Positions 11,391 to 24,015 are shown, counted from the first letter of the stretch. The stretch is DNA of 64,000 nt from Cristatella mucedo (GCA_009760855.2 WPIO01000045.1:1830501-1894500), one strand, 5' to 3'. Made by a program: numbers and translations. The notes: generated by a model from the letters alone, not told the origin.

Positions 11391-11965
11391 TTTCTTAACT
11401 AGATGGGATATCGCGCTAAGATCGATCTATCGATTGCATAACAATCCAGCACTTTTAACGAAAGAAAACTACCAATAATTGAATCAAGCGGTTAAAATAA
11501 ACTAATAAACTACTTACGAAAAAGCTCCACTTCATAGGAGCGGAGACGTTGCGATTAGTAATTGTTGAGGTTAAAAACAGTAACTTAACTCCAACCCTAT
11601 TTATTGAGCTTCGAGTGACCTTGGCTATAATTCATAACGCTCAGATCATTAATTGTTCAAGAAAGGATATAACTTTTCTGTTACCTTGCATTTTAAAAGG
11701 GATTCGAGAAACGACCTTAGTAAATTAAAATGAGTCGCAAATATTTGTGATTGATTTTGCAGTGTAAAATTAGTTCCCTCGAAATTTGCTTGCTTGAGTA
11801 ATTTTCGTGTCAGAACTAGTCGAAGCAGCCAATATAAAAATATCCGCAGATTCGAGGGATGCAAGCACTTGTTGCAACTAGCTAATGTCTATATGCAGAA
11901 ATGCTTCCTTAACTACAAATTTAAATTTTCTAGAAACAGGCGGAATTTTGTGAGGGCGCTATGAC
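11391..11965. other. No recognised feature
   Basis: AT-rich spacer with nothing supportable. Confidence 0.45.
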
Positions 11966-11967
11966 AA

Positions 11968-12040
11968 ATGTATTATTATTATTACTATTGTTATCATTAC
12001 TATCATCACTATCATTATCACTCTTACTATTATTTTTAAG
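11968..12040. repeat. TAT-type microsatellite
   Basis: Imperfect 'attattattactattgttatcattactatcatcac' trinucleotide run. Confidence 0.85.
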
Positions 12041-12041
12041 T

Positions 12042-12205
12042 AATTGTGCGAATTCCCACAAGGTTCCGCTCTAGACTCATTGCTGCACTCCATTTACACT
12101 CAGCCTCTCGGAAAATCCATGAGGATTCACATTACCACTCGTACGCTGACGATCCCAGCTGTATTAGTCGTTCAAATAACCGTCATCTGCTGCATCGACA
12201 GATAA
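12042..12205 (+). mobile_element. Short RT fragment of a third LINE family
   Basis: The frame reads 'VPQGSALDSLLHSIYTQPL', close to the RT block VPQGSVLGPLLF-LYTxPL. A decayed version of the YADD neighbourhood follows. 'YTQPL' is not seen in LINE-A or LINE-B, so this is a separate Jockey/CR1-like lineage. Only about 160 bp is readable. Confidence 0.65.
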
Positions 12206-13010
12206 ACTGATTACTTGCCTCGCACGCATTCGATGTTTGATTTCAGAGCACGTTTACTTACACTAAACGACATCAGAACGATACTTGTACTACGCCACCA
12301 ATCGAGCGGCTGCACTAGGAGACCTTTTCCTTTCATTGATAGGAGACATCGGTCTCAGCTGCGATCAAAAGATTTACTGCTCCACGTACTTCCCTTTGGA
12401 ATATTTCACTACCACCACGGCTACCGAACATTGACTTTAACTCTGCTCCATTTGTAGACCGCCTAACGCACCTGCATGCGCCAAAGCTCCTCATCATCCG
12501 GCCGGGCCCAATCCACATCCGATCGGTCGATATTTTAAGCACTGAATTAACATATCCTGCGCCCAAGTATTTACTCACCTGGACCGGGTCAAGTAGCCAC
12601 TGGACCTTCCCGGAGAGCAGTCATCCTGCAAGGTCTTCGTCCGTCGAGACAACTAATTTCTCATTAAAATCGCCAGGAGAGAGGACTCGCCGCCTACCAG
12701 ATCTTCTGAGCCAGCCTATCCAGACGGCTCGACGACCGCCCCCTCCCTCCCTGCGACACAAACGCGCCGATCTACCATGCCGACAAAATTATCAAGCCGC
12801 TTCGGAAAATTGATCTAAAGGTATGCTCACGTCTTTTGTTTTTATAGATTCATCGCGCGTGAGATTATTCCTTTGTAGCATTGGCTCGCCAGCAGCAATC
12901 TGGGCGAACGTGTTGCTGAGACTGCTGGAACACTAAACGTTGACGAACGTAGCCCCCTCTTCTCAGTCAGCTGAAGTTCGTAGAATTTCACCTCACGTCT
13001 GTGCCGCTTG
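12206..13010. other. No recognised feature
   Basis: Moderately GC-balanced sequence with frames up to about 80 codons and no family features. It ends at the left border of the tandem duplication. Confidence 0.45.
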
Positions 13011-13741
13011 GGATGTATGTTGGATAATATATATTTTGTTTGTATATATATTATAAAGTCAATGCTCCACATGATATTAGGATTTAATGTCAAAGAGAGT
13101 GAGAGGAGGTAAAGAGAAAGGGGAGAGATTCGAGAAAGAGAAATAGAAAAAGAAAGAGGAGAGAGAGAGGAAAAAGAGCGAGGGTGTCTGTCCAGCCGGA
13201 ATAGCGGGACGGTAGAGAGTCTGAAAGCTATCAACAGTCATTCGATCTTCGCCCAGGGTAGGACTATTTAGCCTAGTTTAGGCGGTTAGTATTGCTTTCT
13301 ACCCGCTTCATACATACTCGAGTCTTACTTCAGTCTTCTCTTTTTGTAAGAGGTAAAGGCGGCAGTATCGTCCACAGTCTTGTTTCCTACTCGCTCCCCG
13401 AATGAGCACTCATGATAAAACTACTTTTGTTATGGAGTTAGAAAGTAGCCCCCTCGATCGACATCTTAGTGAATTCAAATAAGCTGCTGCTGTTAATATT
13501 TTGCCCGCGCAGAATAGAGCACCTCAAAATCTGATTTCTATAATTCGAGCTTAGAGTGATCAATTAAACAAGGACTCAAAGGTCAAGTAGTCCGCCATTC
13601 TCTTCAAGCTTTTCAAGATAATGCAATGGGCGTGGCCTTAAAGCACTCTTAGGATCGGTCATTTGCTAAGCCCGTGTTACCTCAGTATTTACCGAAAACG
13701 TAAAATCGGATTTGGCTGCTGATTCTTTATCCGGTTTTGGA

Positions 13742-13864
<123 letters not shown>

Positions 13865-14189
13865 CCATATTATTAACGTATGCACCAAAGACTCGAGTAG
13901 CTAGGATGCAAGTGGTGATCATGGACAAAATCGACTTTGAGCTCCTTTCTCTGGCTCGCGGGTCGCTTTATCAGTTTTTATCAGCCTACCCATCAAACCT
14001 CCTAGTTCCTCTTGTCCCGTGCTCTTGTTCAACCCGTTTCTTGGCATTCAGTTTCTCACGATTCCTAGCACCAATTGAAATCTTTTGGCGATCAAGCCTT
14101 CAGGTCACGTGTACCAAATGTCTGAAACTTGCTTTCATCTTCTGTTGCCATCAGCAAAGACTTTGAAATACTAGGGTTTCACCGACAGA

Positions 14190-14590
14190 CACTTGTGTTC
14201 CACTTAGATTTAGTGTCGCATCATGTGACGTGACTCTTCTAACCTGTACACTTCTTGTGCATACCTGTGCACGATTCTGTGAGGGCTTCTAACCAGGGGT
14301 TCTGCTAAACGCTGGCCCTGAGTATCTTCATGAGTGCTTTTGCATGCTGATCCAAGCTTCTTACCATGCATGACATTAGTCATTGCTTGATTCTCTTGCA
14401 CGAAATTGCCACTAGCAACCATGTTTGCTTACTGATCCCATAAATGTCACCTCTAACGACGTTATGCTTGTAGACATTGAGCCTGTAACTACTAACTATT
14501 CGATCACGTTTACTTTGCAGCAAATTTAAAGTGCCCAGAACGAGATTAAGCTATCTTGGCGTGCCATAAAAAGCAAGACTCGCCATCTAA
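14190..14590 (+). mobile_element. Decayed LINE-B-like 3' region (unit 1)
   Basis: The text runs 'gcttttgcatgctgatcc', 'gtcacctctaacgac' and 'tttgcagcaaatttaaagtg', 'gagattaagctatcttgg', following the order of the LINE-B 3' region (catgctgacc, gtcacccctaacca, tttgcagccaatgtaaagcg, gagattaagttctctgag). Confidence 0.65.
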
Positions 14591-14620
14591 ATAAGGTTTT
14601 TGGGGTGAGGCTGACAAGCA

Positions 14621-14870
14621 GTGATGGCACATCAGGTAAGGTGATTGCTTTCACGACCTCGGTTCCGAAGTCGTGGGTTCGATTCCTGTGGTAGGCGATT
14701 CTTTATCACCACTGAAAGCGGTGGTGATAGCCGTAAAGGCTCTTCTGTCGCTACATAAAAAGAGGCTGTTTAATCGGCTAGGATTCATTTATTTAATCCC
14801 ATGCGTCAGCTCAGCCTGCTACTTAATCAGTGAACTGTATACTCGTCCTGATGGTAGCTGAAATTCATTG
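14621..14870 (+). mobile_element. tRNA-derived SINE head and body (unit 1)
   Basis: The head carries an internal RNA polymerase III promoter. A box A-like 'tggcacatcagg' lies at 14,625-14,636 and a perfect box B 'ggttcgattcc' at 14,676-14,686. The spacing is normal for a tRNA. The body continues 'gtggtgatagccgtaaagg', 'ctcttctgtcgctacataaa' and 'gaggctgtttaatcggct', text found again at 30,710-30,770 and in decayed form at 35.9, 53.8 and 58.0 kb. It is not a working tRNA: the acceptor stem does not pair. Confidence 0.88.
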
Positions 14871-16946
14871 GCCTACGGACACAAGTTAAATTTAATGATC
14901 TATGGCATTTAAACCTCTCTCCGAATGTCAGTTTGCTGATGTTTGTCTTGAAAACTTGCTTAAAAGGTAACTAGACACTATCTAAGCTAGCGAGACTCAA
15001 AACCGGTTCTAGGCGAGGCAGGAAAATGCTGCACATGAAATACTTGACCGATTTAGCCTCTATCAATCCACAGGCCCTCTGACGCCTACGATCTGCCTTG
15101 TGCCTCACCACTTGCATCTGGGGAAGCTCCCAAGTTAGCCGAGCTACTCGATTCCTCGCCTTAGCGAGTTTGATTGCAGCTCCTGGCAGCTGGCTAATAT
15201 TGCCCAGCAGAACTGGGTAGGGGACCTATGAGTTAATTGGGAGCTGAGAACGGAGGCAATCTAACAGGGAGATCTGCTTAGGTTAGAATGGAGCTTCGGG
15301 CAGACAAAAAAAGGTCAGGATGTGGACCGACTAATGTGCTCCATGAAATGCAAAGCGGTCAATATGTTGACCGACTGACGTTTCTCATTAGATGCAGAGT
15401 GCTGAGACGATAAGTGAGCCACCTAATTTGCCACAGGCTGAAAGGAATAATGCTGAGAACGGACACGGAAAGATTGGTCCGAGATAGTTTCAGGAACGCA
15501 CGAGTTTAAGTGTTCAGAAGAAAGAGAATAAAAGGGAGACTACTGAATGAGCTCGGGGTTGCAGCTTTCGCAGTTGATGCGAGAGACAACGGTTCGAGGT
15601 CTTTCGATAGTTCGAACCAATGGACGACAAGAAATTACGTGCAGGCAGCTGTGTTCTAACGGCTAGTCAGTTAGCCGCACGTATCTCATTGCACTGCAGC
15701 TGTCCGCCTTCAGGGTAGGGACCATAGCTAGTGGTCGCGGGCCTAAGGAAGGCTTATTATTCTCGGCCTTCGGGAGTTCGCATAAGTAAATCTGACGGAC
15801 TGTATCGTGCCCGCCACGTGAAGCGCTTGCACTAACGAGTAAGCACTACCTACCGGCTCAAAATATGCTGTCGCTTTTGGCGCCCATTTCTGGCCGTTCG
15901 AGTTTTTTTAACTGCATGGTAGAGCTGCATTGCACGGTCCACTTGTAGAGCCGGAGAGAGTGTTAACGCCCCTAGAGAATGAGCGCTTGCACACACACAC
16001 ACTTGCACGGCTTGAGCTTCTTGACCAATGACCCATTAAGTTTATAGTAAATAGATGCGTTTTAGCTTTCTTTAAGTGTCTTCCTCCCCGTGTATTTTAT
16101 GACGTCACTCGGGATTGGGAATCTGAAGACTCAACCACTGACCTCTCGCTCACTCGACAAGCCGCCCATTTGAATGTGTTATGCTAAGTCGTACACTTTA
16201 GAGTTTCGCCTTAGTTGGGCCAAGCTACTTTTGCTTCTTTTGCTCATCGACCTAATGCTGGTGTTTTCAGAGCTAACTTTGCCTTTTCACCCACCTACCA
16301 TCGGTAAATGATTGTTCGACCTCGGCGTAGCTATCGCCGGTTGAGCCGGCTCCCCATATATGGGTTTCTTGGGACCGGCTGCTCAATCGGATAACCAGAG
16401 TACAATAGGATAACCGAATAACTCGGTGCACCTAGCCTTCCACTGTTTAATTTGCTGGAGAAACTTTTATAAAAATCGGCTACTCCGTTTCCTATTTGCA
16501 TGGTGCTGGACCATGGACAGCCTCAGATGGGCTGCTTTTAGTCTTATTTGAAATTAGGGCTGGGCTACGAATCCACACAGCAAGAGAATACGTTCGGTAA
16601 GCACTTGCAATTTGGCTGCACAAGTACGATACCTCGTTAGTGAGAGTCGTTAAACTCACTGTAATGTCTCTGGAGTTCCTCTCATAAACCTCGATGGAGC
16701 TGCTAATTAGTCTCTCTTAGAACTTGAAACGAACCTCTTAAAATGCCAGCTACTTTCGAACGCAGACGGAAAATTTCACCAACTCTCTATTCGCTTGCGG
16801 CCGTTGAGACTGCCGCTACAATATTGTAGGCTGCTGATGCCGTGTTTCGTCTAAAAAATATATTTAACTAATTAAATCCAACTGTATGCGCTCTAAATAA
16901 ACAATCAGGTCCGCCCTACAAAAACGGCATCCCCTAATACCTAATA

Positions 16947-19900
16947 GATGTATGTTGGGTTATATATATTTTATTTGTATATATATTATAAAGTCGATGC
17001 TCCACGTGATACTATGATTTAATGTCACAGAGAGTGAGAGGAGAGAAAGAGAAAGAGGAGAAAGGAGAGAAAAAGAAATGGAAAGAGAAAGAGGAGAGAG
17101 AGGAAAAAGAGAGGGGGCGTCTGTCCAGCCTGAATAGCGAGACGGTAGAGAGTCTGAAAGCTATCAACAGTCATTCGATCTTCGCCCAGGGTAGGACTAT
17201 TTACCCTAGTTTAGGCGGTTAGTTTTGCTTCCTAACCGCTTCTTACCTACTCAAGTCTCACTTCAGTCTTTCATTTAGTAAGAGGTTAAGGCGGCAGTAT
17301 CGTCCTCGGTCTTGTTTCCTACTTGCTCCCCGAATGAGCATTCATTGTAGAACTACTTTTGTTATGGAGGTAGAAAGTAGCCCCCTCGATCGACATCCTA
17401 GTGAATTCGAATAAGCTGCCGCTGTAAATATTTTTCCAGCGCAGAAAAAGGGACCTAAAAATCTTATTTCTGTTATCCGAGCTCAGAGTGACCCATAAAC
17501 AAGGACTTACCGTTCAAGTAGTCCGCCATTCTTTTCAAGCTTTTCAAGATAATGCAATGGGCGTGGCCTAAAGCACTGTTAGGATCAGTCATTTGCAAAG
17601 TCCGTGTTACCTAAGTATTTGCCGAAGAAGTAAAACCGGCTTTGGCTGCTGATTCTTTGTCCGGCTTTGAACCTCTCTTTCACCATATTATTAACGTATG
17701 CACCAAAGACTCAAGTAGCTAGGATGCAAGTAGTGATCATGGACAAAATCGACTTTGAGCTCCTTTCTCTGGCTCACGGGTCGCTTTATTAGTTTTTATC
17801 AGCCTATCCATCAAACCTCCTAGTTCCTCTAGTCTCGTGCTCTTGTTCAACCCGTTTCTTGGCATTCAGTTTCTCACGATTCCTAGCACCAATTGAAATC
17901 TTTTGGCGATCAAGCCTTCAGGTCAGGCGTACCAAATATCTTAAACTTGCTTTCATCTTCTGTCGTCATCAGCAAAGACTTTGAAATACTAGGGTTTCAT
18001 CGACAGACACTTGTGTTCCACTTAGATTTAGTGTCGTATCATGTGACGTGACTCTTCTAACCTGTACGCTCCTTGTGCATACCTGTGCACGATTCTGTGA
18101 GGGCTTCTAACCAGGGGTTCTGCTAAGCGCTGGCCCTGAGTATCTTCATGAGTGCTTTTGCATGCTGATCCAAGCTTCTTACCATGCATGACATTAGTCA
18201 TTGCTTGATTCTCATGCATGAAATTGCCACTAGCAACCATGTTTGCTTACTGATCCCATAAATGTCACCTCTAACGACGTTATGCTTGTAGACATTGAGC
18301 CTGTAACTACTAACTATTCGATCACGTTTACTTTGCAGCAAATTTAAAGTGCCCAGAACGAGATTAAGCTATCTTGGAGTGCCATAAAAAGCAAGACTCG
18401 CCATCTAAATAAGGTTTTTGGGGTGAGGCTGACAAGCAGTGATGGCACATCAGGTAAGGTGATTGCTTTCACGACCTCGGTTCCGAAGTCGTGGGTTCGA
18501 TTCCTGTGGTAGGCGATTCTTTATCACCACTGAAAGCGGTGGTGATAGCCGTAAAGGCTCTTCTGTCGCTACATAAAAAGAGGCTGTTTAATCGGCTAGG
18601 ATTCATTTATTTAATCCCATGCGTCAGCTCAGCCTGCTACTTAATCAGTGAACTGTATACTCGTCCTGATGGTAGCTGAAATTCATTGGCCTACGGACAC
18701 AAGTTAAATTTAATGATCTATGGCATTTAAACCTCTCTCCGAATGTCAGTTTGCTGATGTTTGTCTTGAAAACTTGCTTAAAAGGTAACTAGACATTATC
18801 TAAGCTAGCGAGACTCAAAACCGGTTCTAGGCGAGGCAGGAAAATGCTGCAAATGAAATACTTGACCGATTTGGCCTCTATCAATCCACAGGCCCTCTGA
18901 CGCCTATGATCTGCCTTTTGCCTCACCACTTGCACCTGGGGAAGCTCCCAGGTTAGCCGCGATACTCGAGCCCTCGCCTTAGCGAGTTTGAAAACAGCTC
19001 CTGGCAGCTGGCTGATATTGCCCAGCCGAACTTGGTTGGGGACCCATGAGTTAATTGGGAGCTGAGAACGGAGGTAATCTAACAGGGAGATCTGCTTAGG
19101 TTAGAATGGAGCTTCGGGCAGACAAAAAACGGTCAGGATGTGGACCGACTAAGGTGCTCCACGAAATGCAAAGCGGTCAATATGTTGACCAACTGACCTT
19201 CCTCATTAGATGCAGAGTGCTGAGACGATAAGTGAGCCACCTAATTTGCCACAGGCTGAAAGGAATAATGCTGAGAACGGACACCAAAAGATTGGTACGA
19301 GAGAGTTGCAGGAACGCACGAGTTTAAGTGTTCAGAAGAAAGAAAATAAACGGGAGACGACTGAATGAGCCAGGGGTTGCAGCTTTCGTAGTTGATGCGA
19401 GAGACTCCGGTTCGAGATCTTTCGATAGTTCGAACCAATGGACGACAAGAAATTACGTGCAAGCAGCTGTGTTCTACCGGCTAGTCAGCTAGCCGCACGT
19501 ATCTCATTGCACTGCAGCGGTCCGCCTTCAGGGTAGGGACCATAGCTAGTGGTCGCGGGCCTAAGGAAGGCTTATTATTCTCGGCCTTCGGGAGTTCGCA
19601 TAAGTAAATCTGACGGACTGTATCGTGCCCGCCACGTGAAGCGCTTGCACTGACGAGTAAGCACTACCTACCGGCTCACAATAAGCTGTCGCTTTTGGCG
19701 CCCATTTCTGGCCGTTCGAGTTTTTTTAACTGTATGGTAGAGCTGCATTGCAGGGTCCACTTGTAGAGCCCAAGAGACTGTTAATGCCCCTAGAGAACGA
19801 GCGCTTGCACACTTTCAAACTTGCACGGTTGAGCTGCTGGACCAATGACCCATTAAGTTTATAGTAAATAGATGCGTTTTGGCTTGTAAGTGTGTTTCCT

Positions 19901-20750
19901 CCGTGTATTAATTGACGACACTCGGGATTGGGAATCTGAAGACTCAACCACTGACCTCTCGCTCACTCGACAAGCCGCCCATTCGAATGTGTTATGTAAG
20001 TCGTGCACTTTAGACTTCCGCCTTAGTTAGGCCTAGCTACTTTTGCCATTTGGCCTAATGCTGGTGTTTTCAGAGCTAACTTTGCCTTTTCACCCACCTA
20101 CCATAGCTTGATGGTTGTTCAACCTCGGCGTGGCTATCGCCGGTTGAGCCGGCTCCCCATTTATGGGTTTCTTGGGACCGGCTGCTCAATCGGATAACCG
20201 GAGTACAATAGGATAACCGGATATCTCGGTGCACCTAGCCTTCCACTGGTTGCTTTGCTGGAGAAACTGCTACAAAAATCGGCTACTCCATTTCCTATTC
20301 ACATGCACTGGCCAATGGACAGCCTCTGATGGGCTGCTTATAGTCTTATTTGAATCGAGGGCTGGGCTACGGATCTACACAGCAAAAGATTACGTTCGGT
20401 AAGCACCTTGAAATTTGGCTGCACAAGTACGATACCTCATCAATTATAGTCGTTAAACTCGCTTTAATGTCTCCGGAGTTGCTCTCATGAACCTCGATGG
20501 AGCTGCTTATTACTCTTTCTCAGAACTTGACACGAACCTCTTAAAATGCCAGCTACTTGCAAACGCAGACGGAACATTTCACCAACTCTCTATTCGCTTG
20601 TGACTGTTGAGACTGCAGCTACAATAGTGTAGACTGCCGACGCCGTGTGTCGTCTAAAAAATATATAAAAAAATTAAAATAAAAAATTAAATCCACCCGT
20701 ATGCGCTCTAAGTGAATAATAAGGTCCACCCTATAAAACGGCATCCCCTG
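16947..20750. repeat. Tandem duplication, unit 2 (about 3.8 kb)
   Basis: The unit starts 'atgtatgttgggttatatat' immediately after unit 1 and ends 'aaacggcatcccctggtaac'. From about 18,250 to 18,780 only two differences from unit 1 were seen in over 500 bp. The right end (20,450-20,745) shows many substitutions and small indels. The CT microsatellite has nearly disappeared. Confidence 0.92.
18439..18690 (+). mobile_element. tRNA-derived SINE head and body (unit 2)
   Basis: Duplicate of the SINE at 14,621. Box A-like 'tggcacatcagg' lies at 18,443-18,454 and box B 'ggttcgattcc' at 18,494-18,504. The two heads are identical by eye, so they were copied with the large duplication rather than inserted independently. 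Confidence 0.88.
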
Positions 20751-21760
20751 GTAACCGAGGCTCCGGTTGGTTCAGACTTCATATCAGCGTCCGCCGGCAC
20801 GCTAGTTTCCTTGCAGAGTCACAATGCTGGTGCACCACTCCCCTCGAGCGCCACGCCCCATCGTGACATCAGCGGACTGAGGCCTCAGCCTCCGGCTCGG
20901 CCAGGACGCAGCTTGCAACGGCAGAACAATTCCGGCGAACGCTCTTTAATGAAAACACGCGCTTATGCATGCCTCACGAAAACTGAGAGATGAACGCTCT
21001 AATGGAGCAACAGACCGCGGCAACAGGTAAGCTATGGGGGCGCACGCACGACGACTTACGGCGGCGCCACAGGGCGCTCGCTCGCTATTCGCCTATCGCT
21101 GCTTCGCGGAGGGCGTGGCTGTGTGTGGGAGAGGTCGCCGCAGGCGCCCGACAATTCGCAGACCAGCGCGAATGCCAAGCTTCTCCCTGGCGGAGCACCC
21201 GTTCCGCTTACTGCGCTCATTCAGTCTTCCTCGTTTGTGACTACGTGACTTATTTTTTCGACTCGCTATTACTTTGCTCGTTCGTTCGTTCGTTAGTTCC
21301 ACGCGGAATACTCGTTGCTCGGTATGCCGTTGAGAGGCTGAGCGAAGTCCGACGACACTTTCTCGCCGGCGACGGAGCCGGCGCCGGCTGCTGCCGAGCA
21401 TGGCGCACCCTCTTTGGTCGTCCTCGGCGCGAGCTTGTCGGTCGGACCCCAGCACTTGAGCGCAAACGTGCACTCCTCCCGGATTTCCGAGCACAGGGTT
21501 TGCTGAAACAGCGAGCGAGCAGACGATGTCGCAACGACGATAGAAGAGCGGCGGCGCCACCGCCGTCGCTGCGTCAGCTTAGATTGGCATCGGGCGCTCT
21601 CTAACTCGAAACACCAACGTCAAGTCTGGTGTTATCGAGTGACTCAGCGAGATCGGTCACGCGTCGGCGGATGCTAAGCGATTGCCGCATTCGCCAAATG
21701 CGTGCCGCTCAGCCTCTGTCTCAGCTTTCTATCGGCTGCGGACTGCGATAAATGGCTTCG
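20751..21760. promoter_or_regulatory. CpG-rich island, candidate promoter or first exon
   Basis: About 1 kb with far more G, C and CpG than the rest of the window (for example 'gcggcggcgccaccgccgtc' near 21,548). It starts right at the end of the duplication. Frames of 155-204 codons on both strands are Arg- and Ala-rich, as expected of any GC-rich DNA. One clean donor-like site exists at 21,025-21,034 ('gcaacaggtaagctatgg'), after a short frame starting 'MNALMEQQTAATG' at 20,990. A CpG-island promoter with a first exon on the + strand is plausible, but no protein could be recognised and no downstream exon was found. Confidence 0.4.
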
Positions 21761-22299
21761 GAGGCGAAAACTTGTAAAGAAAATGGCGGGCAGATGATAA
21801 AGGGCGTCACTTTTCAACAATTTGCACGAGTGATTTCTGATCTCGATTTGATACGTTTTTCTACGTACGTCGTAATGCATCCTATAGCTTTATTTTTGGT
21901 AACCACGGACATGTACAGCAAAATTTATCCGACCAAAATAATATATTGCTCTATAGCTGCATCAAAAATGGTAGAGCTGAACTGCCATTTCAAATTTCCC
22001 TCCGATACGTGAGTATTAGTATTCCAAGCGCCTGGGCTCGAGCATTGGCGCAAGGGCGGCATGCAAATAGAAAAGTAAAACAAAAATGTTTACCCCATTC
22101 GGGTGCCAGCCAACAGACACCGAATTGAAAAGATGCTGGGCATTAAAGAGGGTTGCCCCTGAAGAAATTGGTTATTAGAAGTCAGGCTCTTAAGCCAGGC
22201 TACTTTTTAGCCACCTTTGACCATGCTGTGGCCCTCCAAAGGGAGAAAATTCGTGGAACAATCTTTAAACTTAAACAACGACCGAATAAGGCTGAAAAA
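21761..22299. other. No recognised feature
   Basis: Ordinary sequence between the GC-rich block and the TG microsatellite. A donor-like 'ccgatacgtgagtattag' near 22,005 follows an open frame of 86 codons from 21,752, but the protein resembles nothing known to me. Confidence 0.4.
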
Positions 22300-22304
22300 A
22301 GATC

Positions 22305-22380
22305 TTACATATATATATATGTATGTGTTCATGTGTGTGTGAGAGTGTGTGTGTGTGTTTTGCATGTGTTTGTGTGTTTC

Positions 22381-22418
<38 letters not shown>

Positions 22419-22425
22419 TGCCCGC
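22305..22425. repeat. TA/TG microsatellite
   Basis: A short TA run is followed by interrupted TG repeats. Cys-Val and His-Thr frames in it are artefacts. Confidence 0.96.
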
Positions 22426-22507
22426 GATATTGAATAAGCCTTTCTAATTTTAGTCGGCCTTGACTCGGCCTCACTGGACCGTTCGGCAAGTTGAAACGCC
22501 GCGGTTA

Positions 22508-22912
22508 TAATGTATCTCCGTCTGTACCTCCACAAAGCCGTAGAGACTAGGTGGGTGTTACGCAGGAGGGTTTTGTATAGCTCACTCACAGCCTAAGCAG
22601 CTTTCGGTACACATTCAGTAGCCAACAGACTTTATCTTACCCAACAAAGAGAAATTTGGAAGAATATGAGAGTCAGGAGAGCAGTTGAGGTAGTGAGTAG
22701 CATGGAAGTGGCAGCTCAGGACCGCTGAAAAAGATGAGCCATAGTCGGCAGCAGTAGAGTAGTTTTCGTTGCCTAAGAATAGTAGAAGCGAGTTCCACAG
22801 TCTGGGACCTGCAGAGCTAAGGCTTCTGTCGCCAGCGGTCTTTAAGCCGAGGAATGGATCAGCTAATTTATTGTCCATAGCTGAAAACCTTTCTACTGAG
22901 ACATTAATAGCT
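22508..22912 (-). mobile_element. LINE-A 3' end, minus strand
   Basis: It encodes on the minus strand 'DNKLADPFLGLKTAGD', 'LSSAGPRLWNSLLLFLG' and 'SCHFHATHYLNCSPDS', the LINE-A C-terminus, followed by the untranslated end 'ctccacaaagccgtagaga' on the + strand. Confidence 0.92.
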
Positions 22913-24015
22913 TGGGAGTTAGTCCTCTTAGCATTGGTCAGTAAATTGCTTACTGTCTTTTAAATCTGTTGTTGGTCCGACTGGCAGAAACTCAGTTTTC
23001 GAGTGAAAAAATAAGCCCTAGCTTATTTATTTTTACGCGTGGAAACTTGAAGGCAGACTTTGAAAATGACTAGATCTGCATCCGAACCCGCTTTCTTAAA
23101 ATGACGTTCAAGCCCGCCCTTAACAAGCATCTTTTGAAGTGTCTTTGTAAATTGAAAGGAGTCTCTACGACTCTGCAAGTGCATAGAATGAACGGGAGAT
23201 AGCCTGTCAATAGCACTCCTAAGTATCATGTTCATTCCATCAATGAGGACATCAAGGCTGTCGGTCGAATCTGGGTGCAGATCAAAAAGACCTACATCGC
23301 AAACGGATGTAAAAAATGTTTCGATGTCAATGCCTTTTAAGTTAGGTCGCTGGACAAATTTGACATTACCCTGTACGTGCAAGGGAGTAGGAGTAATAAA
23401 GGCGACCGAACAATGATCTGAGGTCAGCCGGCACACCGAAAGGTAGATGTGGAAGACATCCTTAGTGATCACGAGATCTAGAATATGGCCATTGACGTGG
23501 ATAATATGATTATCGTGGTGGACCAAACCAAAATACTCCAAACAGTCAAGAAATGAGCGGATCTGGCTGTGTATAGGGTTTTCAACGAGAATATTAAAGT
23601 ATCCACCAATCTGTAACGGCCTGTCGCACACAAATATTTTATCGAGGAACTCCGAAAGCTTCTCGATAAAAAAGTTCAGACAGCCACGAGGTCATTAAAT
23701 CCAAGCAGTGAGAGGCATTGTCTTTCATGGGGACCTGATTGCAACTGATTCAAATAATGGCCTCGCGAAAAACTGCACATCTTACAGCCAAACGATTCAG
23801 GAACACAAATTGCAACCCAGCCACCAACTTTGTCCGAACGCACAGACTTGGAGAATGAGATTCCGGGTGGGTTGGTCTCAGAAATACAGCTACTAGAACA
23901 AGACGTCATTCAAGTTTCGGTAAGCAGATAGGCATCTAGCTTCTCCTGGACCACCTGATCACGGATATCTAACCCCCTTGGTTTTTAGCGAGTGGACATT
24001 TATTAGGCGGAATAT
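22913..24015 (-). pseudogene. LINE-A endonuclease region, minus strand, RT deleted
   Basis: Read on the minus strand this gives the start of an apurinic-type endonuclease (about 24,010: 'RLINVHSLKTKGV'), a 'VGGWVAICVPESFGCK' block, then 'LQIGGYFNILVENPIHS' (usually GDFNxH), 'HILDLVITKD' and 'LTSDHCSVAF' (the SDH box). The linker 'DSTDSLDVLIDGMN' that also occurs in the copy at 1,051 follows. A stop and frameshift separate the two parts near 23,640. It ends at about 23,020, where the 3' end of LINE-A at 22,912 follows, so the RT is missing. Confidence 0.88.

Noticed and set aside
14621-14700. tRNA gene
   Set aside because: Box A-like and box B elements are present, but the acceptor and anticodon stems do not pair and the same text recurs with a SINE body. 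It is a tRNA-derived SINE head.
20990-21604. 204-codon plus-strand frame as a protein gene
   Set aside because: GC-rich DNA is open in several frames here. The product is Arg- and Ala-rich without any domain, and comparable frames exist on the other strand.
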